Assembly: GCF_024505085.1 (NCBI RefSeq)
Contig: NZ_JANIBC010000001.1
Coordinates: 1 to 64,000, forward strand
Length of the DNA: 64,000 nucleotides
Source: Parvularcula maris
Lineage (GTDB): Bacteria > Pseudomonadota > Alphaproteobacteria > Caulobacterales > Parvularculaceae
Reading direction: 5' to 3'
Each line of letters begins with the position of its first letter. Position 1 is the stretch's first letter. A program made the position numbers and the translations under genes. The notes beneath the pieces were generated by a model. That model saw only the letters and a list, made by a program, of their open reading frames with translations. It was not told where the DNA came from and ran no database searches. This document shows, piece after piece, positions 43,249-52,042 of this stretch.

Positions 43249-43755
43249 TCAATCCTCTTCCGGTACGACGGTCAGGAAGCCCTCCTCGATGTGAACGCCG
43301 GGCACAGCCTCCTTCGTGAAGGGCAGAAGAACGAGCCCGCCCGCTCCCTTGATCTCCATGACATCGCCCGCGCCGTAGTTCTGGACCGTCCGGACCTTGC
43401 CGAGACTGACGCCGTCCGGCGTCCGGGCCTCGAGACCGACGAGGTCCTCGATATAGAAGTCGTCATCGTCCTCCGTCGGCGGAAGGACATCGCGGGGCAC
43501 GGATAGAAGCGCGCCCTTGAACGCATCGAGCAGCGCTTCGGGCGAAGAAAAACCCTCCGCCCGGCAAAGGAACATGGAGGGTTTGAGTGCCCTGACGAAG
43601 CTCGGTCTAAGGCTCTGACCGCCTGGCGCGGTCAGCTCGCCATACTCGAACACGTCTTCGGGCTCCTCGGTGTAGCTGCGCAGCTTGAACTCGCCGCGCA
43701 CGCCGTGGGTGCCCGCGAACTGGGCCACCACCACCATGCGCGGCTCGCTCGGCAT
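43249..43755 (-). CDS. rimM: 16S rRNA processing protein RimM
   Basis: A 168-aa ribosome maturation factor that binds S19 and helps assembly of the 30S head. The N-terminal GTHGVRGEFKLRSYTEEPEDVFEYGEL and the PRC-barrel part DFYIEDLVGLEARTPDGVSLGKVRTVQNYGAGDVMEI are diagnostic, as is the ending LPFTKEAVPGVHIEEGFLTV. It follows rpsP by nine bases in an operon ffh-lipoprotein-rpsP-rimM. The usual next genes trmD and rplS are not here; a beta-lactamase gene follows. Confidence 0.95.
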   Translation of the reverse strand: MPSEPRMVVVAQFAGTHGVRGEFKLRSYTEEPEDVFEYGELTAPGGQSLRPSFVRALKPSMFLCRAEGFSSPEALLDAFKGALLSVPRDVLPPTEDDDDFYIEDLVGLEARTPDGVSLGKVRTVQNYGAGDVMEIKGAGGLVLLPFTKEAVPGVHIEEGFLTVVPEED

Positions 43756-43764
43756 GAGGAGCGC

Positions 43765-44178
43765 TTACTCCGCCGCTTCTTCTGCGGGGGCTTCTTCCTC
43801 GGCCGGAGCGGCAGCAGCTTCGGCCTCGGCGGCCTTACGCGCCTCTTCCTTCTCGCGCTTCTCTTCGATGCGCTCCTTGGCTTTCTGGCCGGGCTCGCCC
43901 TTCTTGGGGTTGTTGCCGTGTTCCCACTTGATCACATCGGCAGCGCCCAAGAAGCGGGCCACACGCTCGGTGGGCTGAGCGCCTTTGTCGAGCCAGGACT
44001 TAGCGGCTTCAAGGTCGATCCGCACACGGTTCTCGTCATCCTTGGGCAGGAGGGGATTATAGGTGCCGATCTTCTCGATGAAGCGGCCGTCGCGCGGGTT
44101 GCGCGCGTCGGCGACGACGATGCGGTAGTAGGGGCGCTTCTTGGAACCACCGCGAGCGAGACGGATTTTCAGTGCCAT
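43765..44178 (-). CDS. rpsP: 30S ribosomal protein S16 with Ala/Glu-rich C-terminal extension
   Basis: A 137-aa ribosomal protein. Residues 1-85 are S16 ([39 protein letters not shown]). From about residue 95 a charged tail of Lys/Glu followed by Ala/Glu repeats ([25 protein letters not shown]) extends the protein beyond the 80-90 aa of most bacteria; such tails occur in alphaproteobacteria. It lies between the small lipoprotein gene and rimM. Confidence 0.96.
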   Translation of the reverse strand: MALKIRLARGGSKKRPYYRIVVADARNPRDGRFIEKIGTYNPLLPKDDENRVRIDLEAAKSWLDKGAQPTERVARFLGAADVIKWEHGNNPKKGEPGQKAKERIEEKREKEEARKAAEAEAAAAPAEEEAPAEEAAE

Positions 44179-44181
44179 GGG

Positions 44182-44598
44182 TTACTCCTTTTGGCCTTCG
44201 ATGGAGACGCCGGAACCGCCATAGGTTCGTCCGTCTTCGGTACAGTTGACATAGACCGCCTCATCGGCCCCGTAGACCGCGAGACGTGCCGCGCGCCTGC
44301 GCAGCGGGTTTTCGGTCTCGCTCGGCAGCATGGAGAGGTAGACCTCCGAACCGCCGCCGCGCGAGCGCCTGATGTTGAGAAGAAGCTCCTCGCCGCCGAC
44401 GGCAAAGGTCGCGCGGGAGCGTTTGCTGCCTCGGTCCTCGGAGGTCAGCTCGTAGCCATCCATGGCGCTGATCGTGCCTATGGCGCAGGCCGGGTCCACC
44501 TCTTCCAAAGAGAAGTTCACGGCACTGACGGGCTTGTTCTCCGACTGACAGGAGGCCGCGAGCATTGCCGTAGCGAGTATGCTGAACAAACGGATCAT
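44182..44598 (-). CDS. Small putative lipoprotein between ffh and rpsP
   Basis: A 138-aa protein of unknown function. The start MIRLFSILATAMLAASCQSE has a hydrophobic stretch and a lipobox (LAASC), so Cys17 is probably lipidated. The mature part is mostly beta-strand by pattern and ends GGSGVSIEGQKE. It overlaps ffh by four bases and is three bases from rpsP, so it is embedded in the ffh-rpsP-rimM operon and co-translated with them. I know no function for it, and its presence in this operon is unusual. Confidence 0.8.
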   Translation of the reverse strand: MIRLFSILATAMLAASCQSENKPVSAVNFSLEEVDPACAIGTISAMDGYELTSEDRGSKRSRATFAVGGEELLLNIRRSRGGGSEVYLSMLPSETENPLRRRAARLAVYGADEAVYVNCTEDGRTYGGSGVSIEGQKE

Positions 44599-46073
44599 TT
44601 CTTTTTGGGGCCGCCTAAACCGGGAAGACCGCCTAGCCCCGGAAGACCTCCGCCAGCGCCGGGACCCCCAAGCCCAGGGAGGCCGCCGCCGGGCATGGCA
44701 CCGCCCGGAGGCATGCCGCCGCCTGGGCCACCGAGAAGCTGGCCGAGCTGCTGCGCCATACCGCGCTTGCCGCCCTTGCCCATCTTCTTCATCAGCGTGC
44801 TCATGCCCTGATAGGATTTGAGCAGGCGGTTCACGTCCTGAACCTGCACGCCCGCGCCTGCCGCGACGCGCTTCTTGCGCGAGGCGTTCATCAGCTTGGG
44901 GTTCTTGCGCTCCTTCTTCGTCATGGAGCGGATGATCGCCTCCTGGCGGGCGAGCTCGTTATTGCCGAGGCCCTGCTCGGCGGCGTCCTTGAACTTGCCC
45001 ATGCCGGGCATCATGCCCATGATGGCACCCATACCGCCCATCTTCCGCATCTGGACGAACTGGTCAGCGAGGTCGTCGAGGTCGAACTGACCCTTCGCCA
45101 TCTTCTTGGCGGCGCGCTCGGCCTTCTCCTGATCGATCTCTGCGGAGGCTTTCTCGACTAGGCCGACAATGTCGCCCATGCCGAGGATGCGGCCCGCCAT
45201 GCGCTCCGGATCGAAGGCGTCGAGGGCGTCGATCTTCTCGCCCACACCGGCGAACTTGATCGGCGCGCCGGTGACTTCCCGCATCGAGAGCGCCGCGCCG
45301 CCGCGTCCGTCGCCGTCGAGGCGGGTCAGCACCACGCCGGTGACCGGCATGCGCTCCTTGAAACGCTCCGCCGTCTGAACGGCGTCCTGGCCGGTGAGCG
45401 CGTCGAGCACCAGCAGCGTCTCCGCCGGATCGGTGGCTCGGTGAATGTCGCTGACCTCGGCCATGAGCTGCTCGTCGATCGACAGGCGGCCTGCCGTGTC
45501 CAGCATAACCACATCGAAGCCTTGGAGCCTCGCCGCCTCCATCGCGCGGTTGGCGATCTGAAGCGCCGACTGTCCGGCGACGATAGGGAGGGTCTTCACC
45601 CCCGCCTGCTCGCCGAGTACCTTGAGCTGCTCCATCGCCGCGGGGCGCCGCGTGTCGAGGGAGGCCATGAGGACCTTCTTCTTCTCGGTCTTCTGCAGGC
45701 GGAGCGCGATCTTCGCGGTGGAGGTCGTCTTACCCGAGCCCTGAAGGCCGACCATCAGCACCGGGACGGGCGCCGGACGGTTCAGGTTCAGCTCATGGTC
45801 GCCCTCGGACCCGCCGAGGGTCTCGACGAGGACGTCGTGGACGATCTTGACCACCTGCTGGCCAGGGGTGATGGATTTGAGGACCTCGCGCCCGACCGCG
45901 CGCTCCTTGACCTTGGCGACGAAGCTGCGGGCCACGGGCAGCGCCACGTCGGCCTCGATCAGCGCCACGCGCACCTCGCGCAGGGCCTCGGTCACGTCCT
46001 CTTCGGTGAGCGCACCTCGGCCGCGCAGCCGGTCAAAGACCCCGCCCAGGCGCTCGGAAAGCGTATCGAACAT
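44595..46073 (-). CDS. ffh: Signal recognition particle GTPase Ffh
   Basis: A 492-aa GTPase that binds signal sequences of nascent membrane proteins and brings ribosomes to FtsY. N domain at residues 1-85, G domain with GLQGSGKTTSTAKIA (G1), DTRRPAAMEQ, DTAGRL (G3) and TRLDGDGRGG (G4), and the Met-rich M domain (GMGAIMGMMPGMGKFK...). The last 60 residues are a Gly/Pro/Met-rich tail. It heads the operon ffh-lipoprotein-rpsP-rimM. Upstream is a 164-base gap. Confidence 0.97.
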   Translation of the reverse strand: MFDTLSERLGGVFDRLRGRGALTEEDVTEALREVRVALIEADVALPVARSFVAKVKERAVGREVLKSITPGQQVVKIVHDVLVETLGGSEGDHELNLNRPAPVPVLMVGLQGSGKTTSTAKIALRLQKTEKKKVLMASLDTRRPAAMEQLKVLGEQAGVKTLPIVAGQSALQIANRAMEAARLQGFDVVMLDTAGRLSIDEQLMAEVSDIHRATDPAETLLVLDALTGQDAVQTAERFKERMPVTGVVLTRLDGDGRGGAALSMREVTGAPIKFAGVGEKIDALDAFDPERMAGRILGMGDIVGLVEKASAEIDQEKAERAAKKMAKGQFDLDDLADQFVQMRKMGGMGAIMGMMPGMGKFKDAAEQGLGNNELARQEAIIRSMTKKERKNPKLMNASRKKRVAAGAGVQVQDVNRLLKSYQGMSTLMKKMGKGGKRGMAQQLGQLLGGPGGGMPPGGAMPGGGLPGLGGPGAGGGLPGLGGLPGLGGPKKK

Positions 46074-46237
46074 GACCCGTTACTCCCGCACAGCCCTCTT
46101 GCTCGACCGAGAGGGCGTTACCCCGTCGGAAGGAGCCCCCTGCCCCATCCCGTTGCCGGGGGTCGTGCAGGTAGACACGGTAGAAGACCGCTTGTCAGAT
46201 TCTCAGAGGCGGGAGGTGGCGGCCGCTGGGGAAAAAG

Positions 46238-46756
46238 TCAAGGGGAGCGGCGCCAGGGGCGCTCGTCGCCCTCGACCAGGGCGTAAAGGGCGGTGTCGCG
46301 GACCCCGATATGGGTATGCCAGCGCTTGCGTAGGACCCCTTCGAGCGTGAAGCCGTGCCGTTCGAACAGCCTGCGCGAGGGAAGATTGTCCGGGTCGATA
46401 TCGGCTTCCATCCGGCGCGGCGCATGAACTCGGTCTACATGGTCGACGGCCTGGCGGAGCGCCTCTCCTGCGAAGCCTCGTCCCTGGGCTGCGGGGCAGG
46501 TCATGACCCCGATCTGCCAGATGCCAAGCTCGTCGGGGTAGATGGTGACCCGGCCAAGGGCAGCGCCGTCCTCTCCTTCTGTTACGACCCAGTCGGTATC
46601 CGGCGCCTCCTTCACCCAGGCCGCAAGCTTGGCTTCGAGCTCCGCCTCGCTCTTCACCGCCGGGTCCGGAAGGTAGCGGCAGGCGCTGTCGTCACCGAAC
46701 ACGGCGAAGAGGGCGGCAGCGTCTCGGCCGGGGTCGGTGGGTCTGAGGCGGACCAT
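46238..46756 (-). CDS. GNAT family acetyltransferase, RimJ/RimL type
   Basis: A 172-aa acetyltransferase of the RimJ/RimL group: VRLRPTDPGRDAAALFAVFGDD at the start, the acetyl-CoA loop CPAAQGRGFAGEALRQAVDHV, and DPDNLPSRRLFERHGFTLEGVLRKRW near the end. Substrate unknown. The ATG at 46756 is five bases after the stop of the membrane-methyltransferase-like gene; the open frame runs further upstream to 47191, but that part is only the shadow of that gene. It ends the four-gene unit symporter, asparaginase, methyltransferase-like, acetyltransferase. Confidence 0.87.
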   Translation of the reverse strand: MVRLRPTDPGRDAAALFAVFGDDSACRYLPDPAVKSEAELEAKLAAWVKEAPDTDWVVTEGEDGAALGRVTIYPDELGIWQIGVMTCPAAQGRGFAGEALRQAVDHVDRVHAPRRMEADIDPDNLPSRRLFERHGFTLEGVLRKRWHTHIGVRDTALYALVEGDERPWRRSP

Positions 46757-46761
46757 TAGGT

Positions 46762-47223
46762 TTAGAAGAACAGCCAGCGCGGGGTGCGCTGCTTGAACTG
46801 TTCGTACTCCCAACCGAAGAGCTCCTTCAGTGCCCTCTCCTCGGGCACGATCTGCACGGCACTGATGATGCCGATGAAGACCGGGACGAGGAGGAGACCC
46901 AGCAGTGTCCAGAGGCCGATGGCCAGCCCGAGAAGCCCGAGCGCCATCCCCGCATACATGGGGTTGCGGGTGATGCGGTAGACGCCGTCCGTCACCAGCG
47001 CCGAGGTCTTGGTCGGGTCTTCGGGGCGGTAGGTGGTCTTCTCCTGGCCGAACTGGAAGAGCGCCGCCGCACCAAGAGCGATGCCCGCGGCGGCAAGCAC
47101 CACGCCGAGCCCGATCTGCCACCAAGTGCTGGGCACGCTGCCGGGGAAGACCCGGTCGGCGAAGAAGATCAGGCCCGCGAAGATCGCGCACCAGACCGGC
47201 GGGATGAGGATGGGCTTAGACAT
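46762..47223 (-). CDS. Isoprenylcysteine carboxyl methyltransferase-like membrane protein
   Basis: A 153-aa inner-membrane protein with about four helices. The C-terminal half shows the family pattern LVTDGVYRITRNPMYAGMALGLLGLAIGL and VPEERALKELFGWEYEQFKQRTPRWL, shared by ICMT-like and PEMT-like methyltransferases and many bacterial homologues of unknown substrate. The ATG at 47223 (SKPILIPPVW) overlaps the end of the short asparaginase gene by eight bases; an upstream start at 47280 adds Arg/Ser-rich residues that do not belong. Confidence 0.85.
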   Translation of the reverse strand: MSKPILIPPVWCAIFAGLIFFADRVFPGSVPSTWWQIGLGVVLAAAGIALGAAALFQFGQEKTTYRPEDPTKTSALVTDGVYRITRNPMYAGMALGLLGLAIGLWTLLGLLLVPVFIGIISAVQIVPEERALKELFGWEYEQFKQRTPRWLFF

Positions 47224-47707
47224 CGAAACGCCCCAGTCGTTCGTTCTTCTTGAGCTCCTGCGCCTCGAAGATGCCGCCATTCATGACGCCGTAGACGCCG
47301 GGCGGCAGGGTCTGGGCGGCGATGATCGCGCCGCCGAGATTGAAGCTCGCATCGCTGACGAAAAGAGCATGGGGCCGCATGGCGCCGGTCAGGACCACGG
47401 TCTTGCCGAGGCCGCACTTCGCCAGATAGCGCGCCGTCTCCGCCATGGTGGAGGTGCCGTGGGTGACGACGACGCCTTCCTCCTCCGCCTTGCCGATCCG
47501 CTCACAGATGATGTTGCGGTAGGCGTCGGTCATCTCCAGGCTGTCGATCTGGAAGAGCTGCTCGACCTCGTGCTCGTAGCAGCGGGACTGCTGCAGGATG
47601 TCGGGCACCTGGCTGCGCCCTGCCCCGGCAAAGGCGATGGTCTCACGCCGCCAGTCATGGACCTTGTCCATGGTGCCCCCCGTCGTGAAGATGCGGACGG
47701 GCTTCAT
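47216..47707 (-). CDS. Short asparaginase-domain protein with HGTSTM in place of HGTDTM
   Basis: A 163-aa protein matching only the N-terminal domain of L-asparaginase (usual length 320-350). The first nucleophile motif is intact (RIFTTGGTMDKV). The second motif, normally HGTDTM, reads VVTHGTSTMAETA, so the catalytic Asp is Ser. The rest, VLTGAMRPHALFVSDASFNLGGAI and LPPGVYGVMNGGIFEAQELKKN, follows the small single-domain asparaginase group. It overlaps the symporter gene by four bases (ATGA) and the next gene by eight, so the symporter, probably for acidic amino acids, may supply it. Activity is in doubt. Confidence 0.85.
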   Translation of the reverse strand: MKPVRIFTTGGTMDKVHDWRRETIAFAGAGRSQVPDILQQSRCYEHEVEQLFQIDSLEMTDAYRNIICERIGKAEEEGVVVTHGTSTMAETARYLAKCGLGKTVVLTGAMRPHALFVSDASFNLGGAIIAAQTLPPGVYGVMNGGIFEAQELKKNERLGRFDV

Positions 47708-49056
47708 GCCGGGACTTTTTCTCTGGCAGGCTCGCCGCCCTTCAGAACGTCCTCGTCCAGCTCCTTCTCCCAGCGGGCGACGGTGGTGGCGACCGTGGCG
47801 TCGCCTGCCACATTGGTCAGGGTCCGCATCATGTCGAGGAGGCGGTCGAAGGGGAAGATGAGGGCGATGATGAGCACCGCCTGCTCGGAGGTGACGCCGA
47901 AGCTCGTCAGCACGGCGATGGCCAGGAAGAGGCTCGCCGATGGAATGCCCGCCGCGCCGATCGAGGCGGCGGTGGCTGTGACCGCAATGGCGACGATGTC
48001 GGGGCCGGTGAGAGCGATGCCGACGGCTTGGGCTGCGAAGAGCGAGACGATGCCGAGATAGATCGACGTGCCGTCCATGTTGATTGTCGCGCCGAGGGGA
48101 GCCACCGAGCCCGCCACCGCGCGGCCTACGCCGATATTCTTGGTCAGATTGCCGATGGTCACCGGCAGGGTCGCCGAGGAGCTGGCCGTGGAATAGGCCG
48201 TGGTCAGCGCATCGAGCATGCCGCGCAGGAACTTGAAGAAGTTGAGCCGCGCCAGGAGCGTGACCAGCCCTCCATAGACGATGAAGATGTGAAGCGCGCA
48301 GGCGATGTAGAGCGCGATGGCGAGCTTGCCGAGATTGACCAGCACGCCGAGCCCTTGCGTGCCCAAGACCCAGGACATGAGGGCGAAGACGCCGAAGGGG
48401 GCGAGCCACATGACCCCCTGGGTCAGGGTGATGACCACGTCGGCGGCGCTCTCCATCACCGCGCCGAAGGCCTTGCCCCGGTCGCCCGCCGCGAGGATCG
48501 CCAGACCAAGGACGATGGAAAAGAAGATGACTGCGAGGATGTCCTCCTGACCCATAGCGCGGACGACGTTGCGGGGGATGACATCGACGATCTGCTGCGC
48601 GGCGGTGCGCTGGGCTGCGCCCGCCGCCTCGTTGCGCTGGTTGATCTCCGCGACGACGCTCTCGTCGGTGGCGCCGACCGAGGCGTAGTCGACCCCCTCG
48701 CCTGGGTTGAAGATCATGGCCATCAGAATGCCGATGAAGACCGCGACCGTGGTCGTGCCCAGGTAGAGTGCGATGGTGCGAAGGCCAAGCGAGCCTAGCC
48801 GCTTGGGGTCGCCGAGGGCGATCATGCCCGTCGTCAGCGTGGTGACGATCAGCGGGATGATGAGCATGCGGATGAGGTTGATGAAGCCGTCGCCGATGGG
48901 CTTGGCCTGGCCCGCCGCCTCCCCGAAGAGAAGGCCGACCACGCCGCCAAGGACCAGTCCCGCCAGCACCCTTGCCCAGAGGGGCAGGCCCTTTCGCGCC
49001 AGGAAGAAGAGCAGCGCGAACGCCCCCAGAAGAACGCCCCAGAAGACTAGCGACAT
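47704..49056 (-). CDS. Dicarboxylate/amino acid:cation symporter (DAACS/SDF family)
   Basis: A 450-aa inner-membrane transporter of the glutamate/aspartate/C4-dicarboxylate family. Eight helices and two hairpins are expected; visible family motifs are the serine-rich loop TASSSATLPVTIG, the NMDGT motif in ATINMDGTSIY, and the hairpin GIPSASLFLAIAVL. The start MSLVFWGVLL at 49056 was preferred over a longer frame from 49119. It heads a four-gene unit with the short asparaginase, which fits uptake of aspartate, asparagine-like or glutamate-like substrates. Confidence 0.9.
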   Translation of the reverse strand: MSLVFWGVLLGAFALLFFLARKGLPLWARVLAGLVLGGVVGLLFGEAAGQAKPIGDGFINLIRMLIIPLIVTTLTTGMIALGDPKRLGSLGLRTIALYLGTTTVAVFIGILMAMIFNPGEGVDYASVGATDESVVAEINQRNEAAGAAQRTAAQQIVDVIPRNVVRAMGQEDILAVIFFSIVLGLAILAAGDRGKAFGAVMESAADVVITLTQGVMWLAPFGVFALMSWVLGTQGLGVLVNLGKLAIALYIACALHIFIVYGGLVTLLARLNFFKFLRGMLDALTTAYSTASSSATLPVTIGNLTKNIGVGRAVAGSVAPLGATINMDGTSIYLGIVSLFAAQAVGIALTGPDIVAIAVTATAASIGAAGIPSASLFLAIAVLTSFGVTSEQAVLIIALIFPFDRLLDMMRTLTNVAGDATVATTVARWEKELDEDVLKGGEPAREKVPA

Positions 49057-49131
49057 GTGATGGCCCCGCCTGATTGATGCTTTGCCGGGGAAAGTGCCGG
49101 GATGCGGGGCGGGGCGCAAGCTTGAGAGACC

Positions 49132-49260
49132 GTCATCCCGGAAGCCGAAGGCTATCCGGGACCCATGGCCTGAGCCTACTGATCAAGCCGAACGGCTGAG
49201 CCCACGACCACTGCCGGTCCGTGGGTCCCGGATAAGTGCTTCGCACTTTCCGGGATGACG
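49132..49260. repeat. R1 dispersed nested inverted repeat, full copy
   Basis: Left arm GTCATCCCGGAAGCC...CCGGGACCCATGG, right arm GTGGGTCCCGGATAAGTG...CCGGGATGACG, inverted around about 50 bases. It fills the 213-base gap between the S9 peptidase and symporter genes and ends ten bases from the peptidase stop. Confidence 0.85.
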
Positions 49261-49269
49261 ACGAGAGAG

Positions 49270-51366
49270 CTACTCCCCCTCGTACCCGATCAAGCCGAGC
49301 TCACCAGCGAAATAGGCGTATTGCAGCGCCAGCCTCCTTGCCGCCTGATCCAGGTTCGCCGCGGCGCCGTGGCCGCCCTCGATGTTCTCGTAGTAGAGAA
49401 ACTCGTGGCCGTACTCCTCCATCAGGCGCGCCATCTTGCGGGCGTGGCCCGGATGGACGCGGTCGTCCTTGGTGGAGGTGAAGAAGAACGGCCGGGGGTA
49501 GTCGGCGTCTTCAGCCAGGTTCTGATAGGGGCTGATCTTCTCCAGGAACGGACGTTCCTCGGGGTTGTCCGGGTCGCCATACTCGCCGACCCAGGACGCG
49601 CCAGCCAGGAGCTTGTCGTAGCGCAGCATGTCGAGGAGCGGCACGCCGATGCCGATGCCCTTGTAGAGGTCCGGCCGCTGGGTCATCGAGACGCCCATCA
49701 GCAGGCCGCCATTCGAGCCGCCCAGGATTCCGAGCTGCTCCTTCGTGGTGATGCCGCGCTCAATCAGATCCTCGGAGATCGCCTGGAAGTCATCGTAGAT
49801 AAGCTGCCGCTTGCCCTTGAGGCCGGCCTGGTGCCAGGCGGGGCCGTACTCGCCGCCGCCGCGGATATTGGTGTTCACATAGACACCGCCGCGTTCGACC
49901 CAGAGCTTGCCCGCCGTGGCGCCATAGGTCGGCAGGATCGAGATCTCGAAACCGCCATAGCCGTACTGAACCGTGGGGGCCGGGCCGCTCTTGAGGGTCT
50001 CCTCCTTGGCGATCACCGTGTAGGGGATCTTGGTGCCGTCCGACGAGGTCGCCTCGTAGCGCTTCACCACCATACCGTCCGCATCGAAGAAGGCGGGAGA
50101 CTGCCTGATCTCCTCAGGCTTACGATCCTTCACGAGATAGAAGGTGTCTGGCTGGATCGGGTTCTCATAGGTGGCGATGACCGTGCCCGTCTCGGGGTCC
50201 ATGGTGCGCAGGCCCACCACGCCCCCCTCGGGCAGGCGGATGTCCCGCCCGCGCCACTTGCCGCGCCGCTTCTCGAAGCGGACCATGCGGCCCTCGATGT
50301 CGTCGAGCATGGAGACCACCACGTCGGACTTCGAGGTGGCGGCGCCCTGAATGGCGATCTTGTCCGTGCCCTCGGCGATGAGCTGCGCCTTTTCCATATC
50401 CTCGGAAAGAGCGATCAGCGCGCCGGTCTTGTAGGTCTCGCCGCCGAACTCCAGCGGCTCCTTCAGCTCGATGATGAAGTCACCATCGGCGAAGCCCGAG
50501 AGGCTGGCTTTCTTCGGAAGCGGCAGGCGGGAGACCTCGCCCTCATCAGACAGCAGCAGCCAGTTGTAGTCGTAGAAGGTCTCGCCGTGGAAGATGCCGC
50601 CCTTGTAGCGCTCACCGTCCCAGTAGCTGATGGGATAGGCCCAGATGTCCTCGGCGGGGACCTCGTTCACCTGTTTCGCTTCCGAAAGGGGCGTTCCGCG
50701 CTGCCAGACCTTGGTGATACGCGGATAGCCAGAGGCGGTCAGCGAACCCTCGCCGAAATCCGTGCCGACGAGCAACCTGTCCTGCCCGAGCCAGGCGACC
50801 GACGACTTGGCTTCGGGCAGCTCGAAACCGCCCTCGACGAAGCTCTTGCTCTCGATGTCGTACTCGCGAACCACGGCGGCGTCCGAGCCGCCGCGCGATA
50901 GGGTCAGAAGGCAGCGCGTGTAGTCCGGCGCCAGGCACTGGGAGCCCGCATAGACCCAGTTCTCGCCCTCCTCCTCGGCTAAAGCATCGAGGTCGAGAAG
51001 CGTCTCCCACTCTTGCGCGCCTTCGAGATAGTCCTCTTGGCTCATCCGGCGCCAGAGGCCGCGCACGGCGTCCTTGTCCTGCCAGAAATTATAGGCGTAG
51101 CCGCCGCGCAGCGCGACCGACGGCACCCGGTCGTCCGAGGTCAGGATGGCGTTCGCCTCGGCCAGCATGGCGTCATAGGCAGGGTGCGCTTCGAGTACCG
51201 CCAGCGAACGCTCGTTTTGGGAACGAACCCAGTCGAGGGCGCGCTCGCCCTCCACCTCTTCGAGCCACAGATAGGGGTCGTTCTTCATCACATCCACGTC
51301 GCTCTGGGCCGAGGCGGCACCGATGGAGAGCGCGGCGAAAGCTGCGCCCAGGAGGAGGTTCTTCAT
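49270..51366 (-). CDS. Exported prolyl oligopeptidase family serine peptidase (S9A)
   Basis: A 698-aa peptidase with a signal peptide (residues 1-20, LLGAAFAALSIGAASA), so it acts in the periplasm. The propeller (about 80-420) precedes the alpha/beta hydrolase domain. The nucleophile is Ser551 in GGSNGGLL and the catalytic His is His666 in EGGHGAAA. The short N-terminal block KNDPYLWLEEVEGERALDWVRSQN is typical of bacterial prolyl endopeptidase-like enzymes. It lies 23 bases after the lipoprotein gene on the same strand. Exact specificity is unknown; the family cuts after proline. Confidence 0.92.
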   Translation of the reverse strand: MKNLLLGAAFAALSIGAASAQSDVDVMKNDPYLWLEEVEGERALDWVRSQNERSLAVLEAHPAYDAMLAEANAILTSDDRVPSVALRGGYAYNFWQDKDAVRGLWRRMSQEDYLEGAQEWETLLDLDALAEEEGENWVYAGSQCLAPDYTRCLLTLSRGGSDAAVVREYDIESKSFVEGGFELPEAKSSVAWLGQDRLLVGTDFGEGSLTASGYPRITKVWQRGTPLSEAKQVNEVPAEDIWAYPISYWDGERYKGGIFHGETFYDYNWLLLSDEGEVSRLPLPKKASLSGFADGDFIIELKEPLEFGGETYKTGALIALSEDMEKAQLIAEGTDKIAIQGAATSKSDVVVSMLDDIEGRMVRFEKRRGKWRGRDIRLPEGGVVGLRTMDPETGTVIATYENPIQPDTFYLVKDRKPEEIRQSPAFFDADGMVVKRYEATSSDGTKIPYTVIAKEETLKSGPAPTVQYGYGGFEISILPTYGATAGKLWVERGGVYVNTNIRGGGEYGPAWHQAGLKGKRQLIYDDFQAISEDLIERGITTKEQLGILGGSNGGLLMGVSMTQRPDLYKGIGIGVPLLDMLRYDKLLAGASWVGEYGDPDNPEERPFLEKISPYQNLAEDADYPRPFFFTSTKDDRVHPGHARKMARLMEEYGHEFLYYENIEGGHGAAANLDQAARRLALQYAYFAGELGLIGYEGE

Positions 51367-51389
51367 GGGGGTTCTCCCTGAGGTTTGCC

Positions 51390-51920
51390 CTACTTCTCGC
51401 GCCTCACGACGGCGCCGGAAAGGTTCTTCTGCACATCACGGGCGTCATAGGCGGTCAGATCGCCCTCGGGCTTGGGTCCGCGGCCTAGGACCACGAAGGC
51501 GATGGCGGTGTAGCGCTGGGTCTCGCGGATATCGACATCGTTGAAGCCGGGACCGAAGAAGCCAGGCCCGAAGCCGCGCGCGTAGTAGGGGAAGGGGCCG
51601 AAGCCGTAATAACCGAAGGCGCCGTAGCGGGGACCTAGATCCGTGACGCGGGTGCGCCGCTCGGTCTCGGTCTCGTCGCTGACCACGAAGAAGTGGTCGT
51701 AGCCGTTCTCCAGCGTGATCTCGGCGGCCCTTAGGAGCAGCGCCGTCTCCACCTGCTCGCGGGTGGTCAGCGAGTTGCCGCGGAAGGAGATGCGGTAGCG
51801 GTTGTCTTCGATCTTCTGGTCGGCGAAGCCGTAGCCCTGACCGTCGGCAGGCTCGAACGGCGTCGGTGTCGCGCAGGCGGCGAGGCCTGCGGTCAAAACG
51901 GCGGCAAGGAAGATTCTCAT
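51390..51920 (-). CDS. CC0125/CC1285 family lipoprotein
   Basis: A 176-aa lipoprotein of a family found mostly in alphaproteobacteria and named after Caulobacter genes. The start MRIFLAAVLTAGLAACATP carries the lipobox LAAC (Cys16). The core GYGFADQKIEDNRYRISFRGNSLTTREQVETALLLRAAEITLENGYDHFFVVSDETE is diagnostic. The C-terminal part has a Gly/Phe/Pro-rich stretch (YGFGPFPYYARGFGPGFFGPG). Function unknown. The ATG at 51920 fits the signal; an upstream start at 51983 is less likely. It precedes the S9 peptidase by 23 bases. Confidence 0.85.
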   Translation of the reverse strand: MRIFLAAVLTAGLAACATPTPFEPADGQGYGFADQKIEDNRYRISFRGNSLTTREQVETALLLRAAEITLENGYDHFFVVSDETETERRTRVTDLGPRYGAFGYYGFGPFPYYARGFGPGFFGPGFNDVDIRETQRYTAIAFVVLGRGPKPEGDLTAYDARDVQKNLSGAVVRREK

Positions 51921-52042
51921 AAAGCTACTGCCCTTCACTAGACGTTCGCATCCCCCGCGATAGTTGATCGCGAGACGAAACACTACCGCAAGGAAACCCG
52001 TAGCACTACCGCGAGGGAACCTTTGCGAGATGAGGTTATGGT

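Noticed and set aside
46757-47191. Apparent fusion of an Arg/His-rich domain to the GNAT protein
   Set aside because: The extra part is the out-of-frame shadow of the methyltransferase-like gene; a good ATG at 46756 starts the GNAT domain.
47708-48409. Longer asparaginase with a N-terminal His/Arg-rich part
   Set aside because: That part is the out-of-frame shadow of the symporter gene; the family start MKPVRIFTTGGT is at 47707.
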